Origin: an uncultured Prochlorococcus sp.
Lineage (GTDB): Bacteria > Cyanobacteriota > Cyanobacteriia > PCC-6307 > Cyanobiaceae
DNA: 64,000 nt
Direction: 5' to 3'
NCBI GenBank assembly: GCA_902622705.1
Contig: CACNQT010000002.1
Location: 1 to 64,000, forward strand
Below are positions 56,611 to 64,000 of this stretch, one piece after another (position 1 is the first letter of the stretch; each line of letters opens with the position of its first letter). Under the pieces are notes generated by a model. That model did not search any database. It saw nothing but the letters and a program-made list of their open reading frames with translations, and was not told the origin of the DNA. The position numbers and the translations under genes are program-made.

Positions 56611-57328
56611 ATAACATTGTAGTTTCGACTAATACAACACTCGCACCGCAGGCATCTCCATTGAAGCCACCAATTTTATATCCAAGTATGTTGGGGATAG
56701 TGTGACTTACAAAAATACCAATCAAAATAAGAATTAAAAATTTAATTAATATTGCTTGGGATGTAATTGAAAATAATTGGTTTGCAATGTAAATTAAAAG
56801 GAAAATAATAGAGATCAAAGATTCTTTTTTGAATCCATTCCAAAACTTTTTATGACTAATAGATTTTTTCTTATAACTAATATATTGGAACTTTTCTATA
56901 AAAAATAAATTTGAAAATCTTCCCCAAAATAAGCATATTGGTAAAACAATAATTATTTGATCCTGAATTTTGAGTATGCAAGCAATTTGAATTAAAGTTA
57001 TAAAAACTAAAGATTGAACGCCAAAGGAACCAACTTTACTGTCTTTCATAGCTTTTAAACGTTTCTTTTTACCCGCAAAAATACCATCAAATGTATCCAT
57101 TAAACCATCTAGGTGTAGGCCACCAGTAATTAAATATCCTGAAGCCAAACAAATTAATGTAGATGCATAAATTGACCAAGAGCTTGCTTTTAAAAAAACA
57201 AAAATATAACTCTGTATTGTTCCAATTAAAAAACCTAAAAGTGGCGCAAATTGTGCAATATTTTTAAATTCGGGATTAATAAAAGGTATCTTTGGAAATG
57301 TCGTATAGAAAATCCAAGACCCAGCCAA
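56588..57328 (-). CDS. cobS: cobalamin synthase (adenosylcobinamide-GDP ribazoletransferase)
   Basis: Membrane enzyme joining adenosylcobinamide-GDP and alpha-ribazole to finish the (pseudo)cobalamin nucleotide loop. The 246-residue multi-span chain contains GGLHLDGLMDTFDG, the aspartate-rich catalytic motif, and the C-terminal GGFNGDACGA. The start is TTG at 57328; homologues often begin about ten residues earlier, but no standard start codon exists there. Overlaps the kinase gene tail by 23 bp. Confidence 0.94.
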   Translation of the reverse strand: MAGSWIFYTTFPKIPFINPEFKNIAQFAPLLGFLIGTIQSYIFVFLKASSWSIYASTLICLASGYLITGGLHLDGLMDTFDGIFAGKKKRLKAMKDSKVGSFGVQSLVFITLIQIACILKIQDQIIIVLPICLFWGRFSNLFFIEKFQYISYKKKSISHKKFWNGFKKESLISIIFLLIYIANQLFSITSQAILIKFLILILIGIFVSHTIPNILGYKIGGFNGDACGASVVLVETTMLFIHAILL

Positions 57329-57425
57329 ATTTTTTATAAAGTATTTTTTGATAAGAAAATAATAGATTCAGTATCAAATAATAGAGTAGATTAATAAAAA
57401 GGATTAAAAAATTTTATAATTTATC

Positions 57426-58544
57426 GTGTTTGAATTTGAAATTACATCTAATTGCAGTAATACAGAGGCAAGAACTGGTATATTTCATACCCCAAATGGT
57501 AAGGTAAGCACCCCAAAATTTATGCCAGTAGGTACTCTGGCAACGGTTAAAGGAATTTCATCTAATCAGTTAATCTCTACAGGATCAGAAATGATTCTCT
57601 CAAATACCTTTCATCTTCATCTACAACCTGGAGAAAAAATAGTTAAAGAATCTGGTGGAATCCATAAGTTTATGAATTGGCCTAAGCCTATTCTTACTGA
57701 TTCAGGTGGATATCAAGTTTTTAGTTTGGCCAAATTAAATAATATTTCTGATAAGGGTGTGGAATTTAAAAGTCCAAGAGATGGAAGTTTTTTATTTCTT
57801 TCACCTGAAAAAGTAATGCAAGTTCAAATGGATCTTGGCTCGGATGTTGCGATGGCTTTCGATCATTGTCCTCCGCATACAGCTAATGAAAATGATATTG
57901 AAGACTCTTTACAAAGAACTCATTCGTGGCTGCAAAAATGTGTTGAGACTCATAGGAAACCAAATCAAGCATTATTCGGAATAGTTCAAGGTGGAAAGTA
58001 TCCTAGATTAAGAGAACACAGCGCAAAATTTACAAGTTCTTTTGATCTGCCTGGAATTGCCGTGGGAGGTGTAAGTGTTGGAGAGGCAGTCGAAGAAATT
58101 CATAGCGTAATTAATTATGTCCCGAAATTCTTACCAATAAATAAACCAAGATATTTAATGGGGATTGGCTCTTTAAAAGAAATTTCTTTAGCTGTTTCTA
58201 AAGGATTCGATATATTTGACTGTGTCTTACCTACAAGACTGGGAAGGCATGGAACTGCATTATTTAATGATGAAAGATTGAATTTGCGGAATGCTCGATT
58301 TAAAAATGACTTTTCTCCGATAGACAAAACTTGTAAATGCGAAACTTGTAAGTTTTATTCGCGTGCATATTTGCATCATTTAATTAGAAATGATGAAATA
58401 TTAGGTCTCACCTTAATAAGTTTGCATAACATTGCGCATTTAATAAGATTTACCAACTCCATTTCTAATGCAATTAAAGATAATTGTTTTACAATTGATT
58501 TCGCTCCTTGGAAAACATCCTCTATTGCTCACCATACGTGGTAA
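57426..58544 (+). CDS. tgt: tRNA-guanine transglycosylase (queuine tRNA-ribosyltransferase)
   Basis: Exchanges guanine 34 for preQ1 in GUN anticodons. The 372-residue chain shows [12 protein letters not shown] with the nucleophile region, [15 protein letters not shown] with the catalytic aspartate, and a zinc site from CKCETCKFY plus the following histidine. GTG start at 57426. psbK follows 33 bp downstream in the same direction. Confidence 0.97.
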   Translation: MFEFEITSNCSNTEARTGIFHTPNGKVSTPKFMPVGTLATVKGISSNQLISTGSEMILSNTFHLHLQPGEKIVKESGGIHKFMNWPKPILTDSGGYQVFSLAKLNNISDKGVEFKSPRDGSFLFLSPEKVMQVQMDLGSDVAMAFDHCPPHTANENDIEDSLQRTHSWLQKCVETHRKPNQALFGIVQGGKYPRLREHSAKFTSSFDLPGIAVGGVSVGEAVEEIHSVINYVPKFLPINKPRYLMGIGSLKEISLAVSKGFDIFDCVLPTRLGRHGTALFNDERLNLRNARFKNDFSPIDKTCKCETCKFYSRAYLHHLIRNDEILGLTLISLHNIAHLIRFTNSISNAIKDNCFTIDFAPWKTSSIAHHTW

Positions 58545-58577
58545 CGTCTAATGATAATTAATTAATTTATTCAAAAG

Positions 58578-58718
58578 GTGCTCATTCTATTTAATACTTT
58601 CGCGGAATTGCCTGAAGCATACAAGGCTTTTGCTCCAACTGTTGATGTTCTTCCTCTTATACCTCTATTTTTCTTTTTATTGGTATTTGTTTGGCAAGCA
58701 GCAGTTGGATTTAAATAA
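58578..58718 (+). CDS. psbK: photosystem II subunit PsbK
   Basis: A 46-residue PSII core subunit precursor. It starts with GTG at 58578; the N-terminal part [19 protein letters not shown] is the short leader removed before KAFAP-type maturation, and the single span follows from [17 protein letters not shown] to WQAAVGFK, the typical PsbK end. TAA at 58716-58718. Probably read in one message with tgt. Confidence 0.95.
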
Positions 58719-58744
58719 AATTCTTTTCTTTCAGATAAAGTTTC

Positions 58745-59749
58745 TTAGAAGGGATTTTCAAGTAAAATTGCATCTCCGCAATTTTCTACAGCACTCTCTA
58801 TAAAATCAGCAATTTTTAAAGCTCTTGAGGCTTGTTCACCATCTACCTCAGGAGTTTCTTTACCTTGCACACATTTAAGAAAATGTTCAAGTTCTGCATA
58901 AAGAGGCTCTATGGAAGTAGTGCTAACCTCTTCGACATATCCATCATTCCTATAAACTAATTCGCCATGCTCTGCTGTGTATGATTCATGAGATTTTCGA
59001 TGGATTTGAAGAGAGTGATTTAAGAAATCTGTTTCTACTAGCCCATTTTGGCAGTGAGCACTTAAACTTCTAATTTTTTTGTGACTCATTTTGCTAGCCG
59101 TTAAGCTTGCAATAACATTATTTTTAAAAACTAAAGTAGCATTGACATAATCTATTAATCCTTCGTTATTTCTTCCTCCAACGGCTGCCAATTTTTGTAT
59201 TTTCGAGTTTACAAGTTCTAAAACAAGATCAATGTCATGAATCATTAAATCCATAACAACAGATACGTCATTTGCTCTATCTGCATTAGGACTGTGTCTT
59301 CTTGCTTCTAAAACAACAATTTCTTCATTATGTACTATTTTATTTAATTCTCTAAAAGCAGGATTAAACCTTTCAATATGGCCTACTTGTAACAAACAAT
59401 TACTTTCATTAGAGGCATCTATTAAAGATTTTGCTTCTAACTCGGTAGCGGCTATTGGTTTTTCAATGAGAACGTTGGTACCTCCTTTAAGACAATCCAG
59501 ACCTACTTTTTGATGAAGTAGTGTTGGTACAGCGATACAGATAGCATCAACTTTAGGAATTAAGTCTTTATAATTTTTAAACCATTCACATTGAAATTGC
59601 TCAATAGCTAATTTGCCTCTCTCTTCATTTGGATCTGCCACTCCAACGAGATCCGCATCTTTTAGTAAACTTAGTACTCGAGCATGATGCCAGCCCATAT
59701 TTCCTATACCGATTACTCCAACCTTTACTGGTGATGAGGTTGGTTGCAT
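58745..59749 (-). CDS. Gfo/Idh/MocA-family NAD(P)-dependent oxidoreductase
   Basis: A 334-residue two-domain dehydrogenase. The Rossmann motif is GVIGIGNMGWHHARV (residues ~11-25), the catalytic-lysine motif is VLIEKPIA (~93-100), and the downstream MDLMIHDIDL holds the family's Asp-His pair. Closest in feel to UDP-N-acetyl sugar or inositol dehydrogenases, but the substrate cannot be read from the sequence. Downstream of the CNNM gene on the same strand, 50 bp apart. Confidence 0.92.
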   Translation of the reverse strand: MQPTSSPVKVGVIGIGNMGWHHARVLSLLKDADLVGVADPNEERGKLAIEQFQCEWFKNYKDLIPKVDAICIAVPTLLHQKVGLDCLKGGTNVLIEKPIAATELEAKSLIDASNESNCLLQVGHIERFNPAFRELNKIVHNEEIVVLEARRHSPNADRANDVSVVMDLMIHDIDLVLELVNSKIQKLAAVGGRNNEGLIDYVNATLVFKNNVIASLTASKMSHKKIRSLSAHCQNGLVETDFLNHSLQIHRKSHESYTAEHGELVYRNDGYVEEVSTTSIEPLYAELEHFLKCVQGKETPEVDGEQASRALKIADFIESAVENCGDAILLENPF

Positions 59750-59799
59750 AACTTTAACTAAATATATTTAATATTATTATCCTCTATAAGAAGCCACAT

Positions 59800-61068
59800 T
59801 TAGCTTTTAGGAAGAATTATTTTTACACGATCAATTTTTGGACCTGACATAGAAATAACTTCAAATTTTATGTTATTGAAATCTAAAACATCTCCAATTT
59901 TTGGAACCATTTGAAATTTTTCTAAAAGAAATCCAGCAAGGGTATGGTAATCTGCTCCTTCTGGAATTGAACATCCTAACCTTTTGTTTATATCTATTAT
60001 TTCGGATTTTCCTGCTAATGACCACTTTCTAGAGAAATTATCTAACATTTTCATATCTGAATAAATTCTGTTATTGAGCATTTCTTCTCCAACGATTTCG
60101 CCATTTAAATCAGCTGCAGTTATTAGACCTTCTGTCCCACCATGTTCATCAACCACGAGTAAGAACGGGTTGTAGTCTCTAACTATTGGTAATATTTCTG
60201 CTAAAGAGCATGTTTCTATTATTTTTGTAACTGGTAAGAGAAATGGCTCTAATAATGTATTCGCTTCCATTTCGCTCATAGAAATTGGTTTAGCTAGATA
60301 ACGCAAATCTAAAACCCCTAAAACATCGTCTAAAGACTCTCCAATTACGAAAAATCGAGCATGTCGTGTTTTGTCGACTTGTTTCATAAGTTCTGAAAAG
60401 GTTATATTCTTTGGCAAAGTTACCATCTCAGATCTTGGAATCATTACTTCTTTAACCTGAGTATCTTTTAAAGCGAAAACTCCTTCAAGAATATTCTTTT
60501 CATCTGGCTTTAAACCTGTGACATTGTCTGTTTCTATAAGAGTTTCTAATTCACCTGCGGATAAGCCGGAATTTAAAGAGTCCCATTTATTATTTAGATT
60601 TAATAAACCCAAACAAGCACTGGCAAAGAATTCAATTATTGAAACGATAGGTTGCATACCTTTTCTGACTGCATCAAATATTGAAGTTAATCTCAATGCA
60701 GCAGATTCTGGATTATTAATTACTAATGCTTTAGGAATTAGACCAGACACTAGCGTAACAATGAGTACTACAAATAAAAATAATAAAATATCAAAAAATC
60801 TATTTGGTAAAATATTTTTTTTCCAGTAATGATTGGCCATGCTATTGCTCAGCCATCCAATTGAGATTAATGAGATTGTTACTCCAAATTGAGAAGTTAT
60901 TAATGAGGATCTAAATCTTTTTTGAATTTTTAAAATTGAAAATGCTCCTTTCTTTTTTTCTTCAATTAGCCTCAAAACTTTACTTGGCCTTATTAATAAA
61001 AAAGAGAGTTCGCTAGCAGCGAAAAAAGCTGGGAAAAATAAAAGAAATAAAAGTAGAGTTATTTTCAT
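59800..61068 (-). CDS. CNNM/CorC-family membrane protein with CBS pair
   Basis: A 422-residue protein: an N-terminal DUF21 membrane domain (about 1-185, four spans), two CBS domains (about 205-325, starting at VKEVMIPRSEMVTL), and a C-terminal CorC_HlyC domain (about 340-420). The architecture fits the CNNM/MpfA Mg2+ exporters often annotated as hemolysin-like. Ion specificity is not shown here. It starts about 20 bp from the tRNA-Met gene. Confidence 0.92.
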   Translation of the reverse strand: MKITLLLFLLFFPAFFAASELSFLLIRPSKVLRLIEEKKKGAFSILKIQKRFRSSLITSQFGVTISLISIGWLSNSMANHYWKKNILPNRFFDILLFLFVVLIVTLVSGLIPKALVINNPESAALRLTSIFDAVRKGMQPIVSIIEFFASACLGLLNLNNKWDSLNSGLSAGELETLIETDNVTGLKPDEKNILEGVFALKDTQVKEVMIPRSEMVTLPKNITFSELMKQVDKTRHARFFVIGESLDDVLGVLDLRYLAKPISMSEMEANTLLEPFLLPVTKIIETCSLAEILPIVRDYNPFLLVVDEHGGTEGLITAADLNGEIVGEEMLNNRIYSDMKMLDNFSRKWSLAGKSEIIDINKRLGCSIPEGADYHTLAGFLLEKFQMVPKIGDVLDFNNIKFEVISMSGPKIDRVKIILPKS

Positions 61069-61086
61069 TCAATGACAAATTAATAA

Positions 61087-61159
61087 TGGGGGTGGCGAGG
61101 ATCGAACTCGCCTTAGCCAAATTATGAGTTTGGTGCATTCACCAGATTGCTACACCCCC
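61087..61159 (-). tRNA. tRNA-Met (CAU), elongator-like
   Basis: Minus strand: acceptor GGGGGTG pairs with CACCCCC, discriminator A. Anticodon stem CCAAA/TTTGG with loop CTCATAA gives anticodon CAU. The standard first acceptor pair and the lack of the initiator's three G-C pairs in the anticodon stem argue for the elongator. A CAU isoleucine tRNA (lysidine-modified) is a less likely alternative. Confidence 0.93.
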
Positions 61160-61300
61160 TATGGAGTTTCTGTAATTTTAATTACATTGAATTTCAATAT
61201 ACAATATAAAAATAATATTTCAAAAAACACCAACATAGTAAGTTTTTGTGAGATTTCTTTTTTTTCTTCTAATCTTTAAATATAAATTTAACTTTTATTA

Positions 61301-61861
61301 ATGGGCAATTTTTCGGAAAAGTATGACTTAAATAAGGCAAAATTGTTAAAACAGTTAATTGAAAAATCTTATAAGAAAGGAAATTTCACCTTATCTTCAG
61401 GAAAAAAAAGCAGTCATTACTTGAACTGTAAACCAGTATCTTTAAATGGTGAAGGCCTAAACTTAATAAGTGATTTATTTTTAGAGTTAAAGGACTCAAG
61501 GTCAAAAGCTGTAGCAGGATTGACATTAGGTGCAGATCCTCTTGTTAGTGGATTAATAATAAAAGGAGCTTCGCAAGGTCTTGACCTTAATGGTTTAATA
61601 ATTCGGAAAGAAATTAAAAAGTACGGTACCAAAGCTGGAATAGAGGGGCCGATATTAGAAGAGGGAACTTTGGTGACTGTCTTAGAAGATGTTGTCACAA
61701 CTGCTGGTTCAGTAATAAAAGCCATAAAAAAGTTGCGAGACAATAATTATGTTGTTGAGGAAGTTTTGTCTATAGTTGATAGGGAAGAAGGAGGCTGTGA
61801 AGCCCTTAACTATGAAAATGTTAAATTAAAGAGTCTTTTTACAATAAAAGATTTTTTATGA
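61301..61861 (+). CDS. pyrE: orotate phosphoribosyltransferase
   Basis: Joins orotate and PRPP to OMP in pyrimidine synthesis. The 186-residue chain has the [14 protein letters not shown] loop, the GLTLGADPL region and the PRPP-binding [12 protein letters not shown] motif. Complete. Stop lies 9 bp before ygfZ on the same strand, suggesting one transcript. Confidence 0.96.
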   Translation: MGNFSEKYDLNKAKLLKQLIEKSYKKGNFTLSSGKKSSHYLNCKPVSLNGEGLNLISDLFLELKDSRSKAVAGLTLGADPLVSGLIIKGASQGLDLNGLIIRKEIKKYGTKAGIEGPILEEGTLVTVLEDVVTTAGSVIKAIKKLRDNNYVVEEVLSIVDREEGGCEALNYENVKLKSLFTIKDFL

Positions 61862-61870
61862 TGATCTAAA

Positions 61871-62707
61871 ATGCAAGATATTAAAAAAAAGTTTTGGCTT
61901 GAAAAATTTGATTGTTTTTCTGTTATGGGAGAAGATGCCAGAAAATTTTTGAATGGCATAACAACTGGTAATATTCTTAATTCAGAAAATAAAGTTATCA
62001 AAACTTGTTGGTTAACTCCAAATGGAGTTTTAAGATCATTAATTGAAATTATTTTTTTAGAAAGAAACTTAGAAGTAATTGTCTTGGCGGGAAATATTCA
62101 CGAAATAATTGATTACTTTAATCAAATTATTTTTCCAGCGGATGATGTCTTTTTAAGTGAACCTTTCTTAATAACTAGAATTCAGGAAATTGATGAATCT
62201 AGTTCATGGAGAACTTACCAGCCTATTTTCTTTAAAACAGAAGATAAAGATTTTGAAATATATAAAAATAAACTAAATTTGCTGAATTCCAATGATTTAC
62301 AAATTTGGAAGATTAATCAGGCAATACCATCTTTAGAAATGGAAATAAACGGAAAAAATAATCCTCTTGAGCTGGGATTAAAAGATCTTATAGATTTTAA
62401 TAAAGGTTGTTATTTAGGACAAGAAACAATGTCAAAAATAAAAAATGTTTCTTCTTTAAAACAAGAAATAAGAATTTGGAAATCATTTGAATCTAATTTG
62501 AATTTAGAAGTTGAAGATAAAAATTTATACATAAATTCTGCGAAAGAAATTTCTGTAGGCAAAATAACTAGTATTTTGAAATCAGATTCTCAAATTAAAG
62601 GATTAGCAATGATAAAAAGACAATATTTAAAAAAAGGAAGTTATTTTTATTCAGAAATTTTTGGAAAAATTATTATAAATAAATCTGTAGGATCAGTTTT
62701 TCTTTAA
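61871..62707 (+). CDS. ygfZ: YgfZ-like folate-binding Fe-S repair / tRNA-modification protein
   Basis: GcvT-related protein that uses tetrahydrofolate to support Fe-S enzymes such as MiaB. The 278-residue chain carries the diagnostic KGCYLGQET motif with the key cysteine (about residue 180), plus the early FLNGITTGNILN folate-region segment. It lacks the glycine-cleavage residues of true GcvT. Overlaps the convergent nuclease gene by 15 bp. Confidence 0.92.
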   Translation: MQDIKKKFWLEKFDCFSVMGEDARKFLNGITTGNILNSENKVIKTCWLTPNGVLRSLIEIIFLERNLEVIVLAGNIHEIIDYFNQIIFPADDVFLSEPFLITRIQEIDESSSWRTYQPIFFKTEDKDFEIYKNKLNLLNSNDLQIWKINQAIPSLEMEINGKNNPLELGLKDLIDFNKGCYLGQETMSKIKNVSSLKQEIRIWKSFESNLNLEVEDKNLYINSAKEISVGKITSILKSDSQIKGLAMIKRQYLKKGSYFYSEIFGKIIINKSVGSVFL

Positions 62708-64000
62708 ATGATTTTTGATCAAATATTTCGCAATTTGTAGAGTAGCTAAACAATCATCCTTATTGTATTGGACAATTTTTTTTAAAAATATTTCGTTTTC
62801 TGTAATTTGATATTGAATCCACCAATAAAGGGCCTTCGAGCCACTGACATCTTTCTGCACCCATTTAAATCCCAGCCAATTAGAGACCGTTTTTAAGCTA
62901 TAGTTTTTTAGTGGTAATATCCAAGACTTTCTTATTAAGCTATGTAAGTCTATAAATCTTGAGGTTAGTAAATCAATCTCTTTAAAACTAAAATTTAGGT
63001 TTTTAGCAATATTAATTATTGCTATTTTTTCAGTCTCTCCATAATGTAAAACTGGCCATTCTTTATTTGAAAAAAGTATTTTAATAATTTGCCTATAAGA
63101 TTCACTTTTATTATTTTCGAGATTTAAGATTGACTCATAAATAAGACCTTCTTTTTTTGTAAAAAAATTATTTATTTTTAAAAAACCATATAAAAAGTCA
63201 TGCTTTTCATCTGGATTGGACTCAATATCAAATACATAAAATCCCAAAGATGTTTTTTTTAATAGATCATAAGTATCATTTTTATTGGCGATGTAATATG
63301 GTTCCCCAGAAATGTATGCTTGTGCTTGCTTTACAAAAATGGAGGCTTTTTCAAACTTTTGATCATTGAACTTAGATAATTTTTCTCCAAGTTTTTTTTC
63401 ACTACAGGTAGCTAAACTTTGGGTATTATATATCCCATTTGTTTTGAGTAATGAGGCCGTTTTGGATCCTATTCCATCTATATCGGTTAGATATCCATTT
63501 TCTTTTGCTTCTTTGTCACAAAATTTTTGCCATGAACAAATAGTACATTTTTTTCTATCTTGAGTTATTTCGGGCATAAATCCCTCCAAGCATTCGTTCA
63601 AACTTAATAAAGTATTCAAAACTTTTTTTCTTGATTTTTTATTTAAATAAATTTCTTCAACTTTAGGTTTATTACTAAAACTTGAAATTACTAATCCTTT
63701 TTCAATTTTAGATTCTTGAAAAGATTCCAAAATAATAGAACTAAAAGCCAAGTCTATTAAATGTTCTTTAGTAGTTTTATGGCCTAACTTATAAACAGCA
63801 GGTAGATATTTATATGGTCCCCATTTACTTATACCTTTAGTCCTCAAAAGTAATTGTGGATGTATCTCTGCGTAAATATCTTGGAAAACTTTTCCTTTAA
63901 TTTTTAATCCAATTACTCCTTCATAACCATTTTCACAGGCTTTTAATCCTGTATAAATATCACCATTACATAATTTAGAAAAAATTTGATATTGGTTAAC
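62693..64000 (-). CDS. RecB-like Fe-S/RNase-H-fold nuclease (TM0106 type), N-terminus beyond window
   Basis: The minus-strand frame is open from the right edge to the stop at 62693 (about 435 codons visible), so the N-terminal part is missing; the TTG at 63847 is not the start, since the protein clearly continues upstream (IHPQLLLRTKGISK). Seen: a RecB-type region with cysteines in KKCTICSWQKFCDKE (Fe-S cluster-like), a helix-hairpin-helix DIDGIGSKTASLLKTNG, and a C-terminal RNase-H-like domain with YVFDIESNPDEKHDF and the late YNKDDCLAT motif. Fits the TM0106-type predicted nuclease family; cellular role unknown. Confidence 0.85.
   Translation of the reverse strand, partial: VNQYQIFSKLCNGDIYTGLKACENGYEGVIGLKIKGKVFQDIYAEIHPQLLLRTKGISKWGPYKYLPAVYKLGHKTTKEHLIDLAFSSIILESFQESKIEKGLVISSFSNKPKVEEIYLNKKSRKKVLNTLLSLNECLEGFMPEITQDRKKCTICSWQKFCDKEAKENGYLTDIDGIGSKTASLLKTNGIYNTQSLATCSEKKLGEKLSKFNDQKFEKASIFVKQAQAYISGEPYYIANKNDTYDLLKKTSLGFYVFDIESNPDEKHDFLYGFLKINNFFTKKEGLIYESILNLENNKSESYRQIIKILFSNKEWPVLHYGETEKIAIINIAKNLNFSFKEIDLLTSRFIDLHSLIRKSWILPLKNYSLKTVSNWLGFKWVQKDVSGSKALYWWIQYQITENEIFLKKIVQYNKDDCLATLQIAKYLIKNHLKKN

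Noticed and set aside
61089..61159. CAU tRNA as initiator tRNA-fMet or tRNA-Ile2
   Set aside because: Lacks the initiator features (mismatched first pair, three G-C pairs in the anticodon stem); Ile2 cannot be fully excluded but the D-arm and acceptor fit elongator Met better.
63366..63847. TTG at 63847 as start of the right-edge nuclease gene
   Set aside because: The frame stays open and protein-like to base 64000, so this is an internal leucine codon.
1..64000. CRISPR arrays, insertion sequences, phage or genomic-island signatures
   Set aside because: No spaced repeats, transposase, integrase or att-like duplications at the three tRNA genes were seen; the only long repeat is the psbA pair.

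Overview
The window reads as a high-light-adapted marine Prochlorococcus chromosome. It is AT-rich and densely packed, with short intergenic gaps. Gene content is that of an oxygenic picocyanobacterium: photosystem II genes psbA (two copies), psbO, psbH, psbN, psbI and psbK; carboxysome-era carbon uptake genes; cp12; ntcA; crtR; a Mg-type hemB; and many cyanobacteria-only small families (DUF565/Ycf20, DUF2555, DUF3084, DUF3146, DUF3155, DUF3177, DUF3181). No insertion sequences, CRISPR arrays, prophage genes or rRNA operon were seen. Almost everything is core genome, so the interesting signals are small-scale: leaders, overlaps, degenerate motifs and one frameshift.

Layout. 1-7.2 kb: an ABC1-family kinase cut by the left edge with a coupled small coiled-coil protein; a divergent thioredoxin-reductase-like flavoprotein whose NADPH site is degenerate; a minus-strand inorganic-carbon operon (BicA-like SulP, SbtA, short SbtB); hemB. 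7.2-13.6 kb: VOC protein, mutS2, obg, a small protein, cp12, an omega-like GST and an aspartoacylase-like gene. 13.6-17.7 kb: two tandem, essentially identical psbA genes, each with its own promoter and structured leader, an overlooked small antisense ORF before the first copy, then aroC. 17.7-25.8 kb: KDPG aldolase, ftsH, sat, psbO, coaBC, small cyanobacterial proteins, pyrB. 25.8-35.4 kb: a methylpurine glycosylase gene with a start-proximal frameshift, gatC, crtR, tRNA-Leu(UAG), a Ycf66-like protein, ileS, membrane proteins, trmB, glmM, txlA. 35.4-41.2 kb: thyX, dcd and a BtuR-like gene divergent from ntcA, then DUF3084, an RNase-H-fold protein, DUF3146, pth, psbH, psbN, psbI. 41.2-50.7 kb: leuD, leuC, cinA, glyA, tRNA-Arg(ACG), small proteins, murJ, sfsA, amt1. 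50.7-64 kb: ispH, DoxX, purH, a serine esterase, DUF3155, an orphan histidine kinase, cobS, tgt, psbK, a Gfo/Idh oxidoreductase, a CNNM/CorC protein, tRNA-Met(CAU), pyrE, ygfZ, and a RecB-like/RNase-H nuclease cut by the right edge.

Functional links. Carbon supply (SulP/SbtA/SbtB) and Calvin-cycle control (CP12) sit near the PSII core genes. NtcA is encoded here, and a perfect GTA-N8-TAC box with a correctly spaced -10 element precedes amt1, so regulator and likely target are in the same window. thyX, dcd and a cobalamin-adenosyltransferase-like gene form a tight minus-strand cluster that fits deoxynucleotide synthesis in an organism relying on a B12-dependent ribonucleotide reductase (the reductase is not in the window). 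The two psbA genes share coding sequence and terminator but differ in promoter/leader sequence while keeping the same architecture. This suggests gene conversion of the body with separately kept control regions.

All family assignments come from reading the translated sequence; no database search was run.
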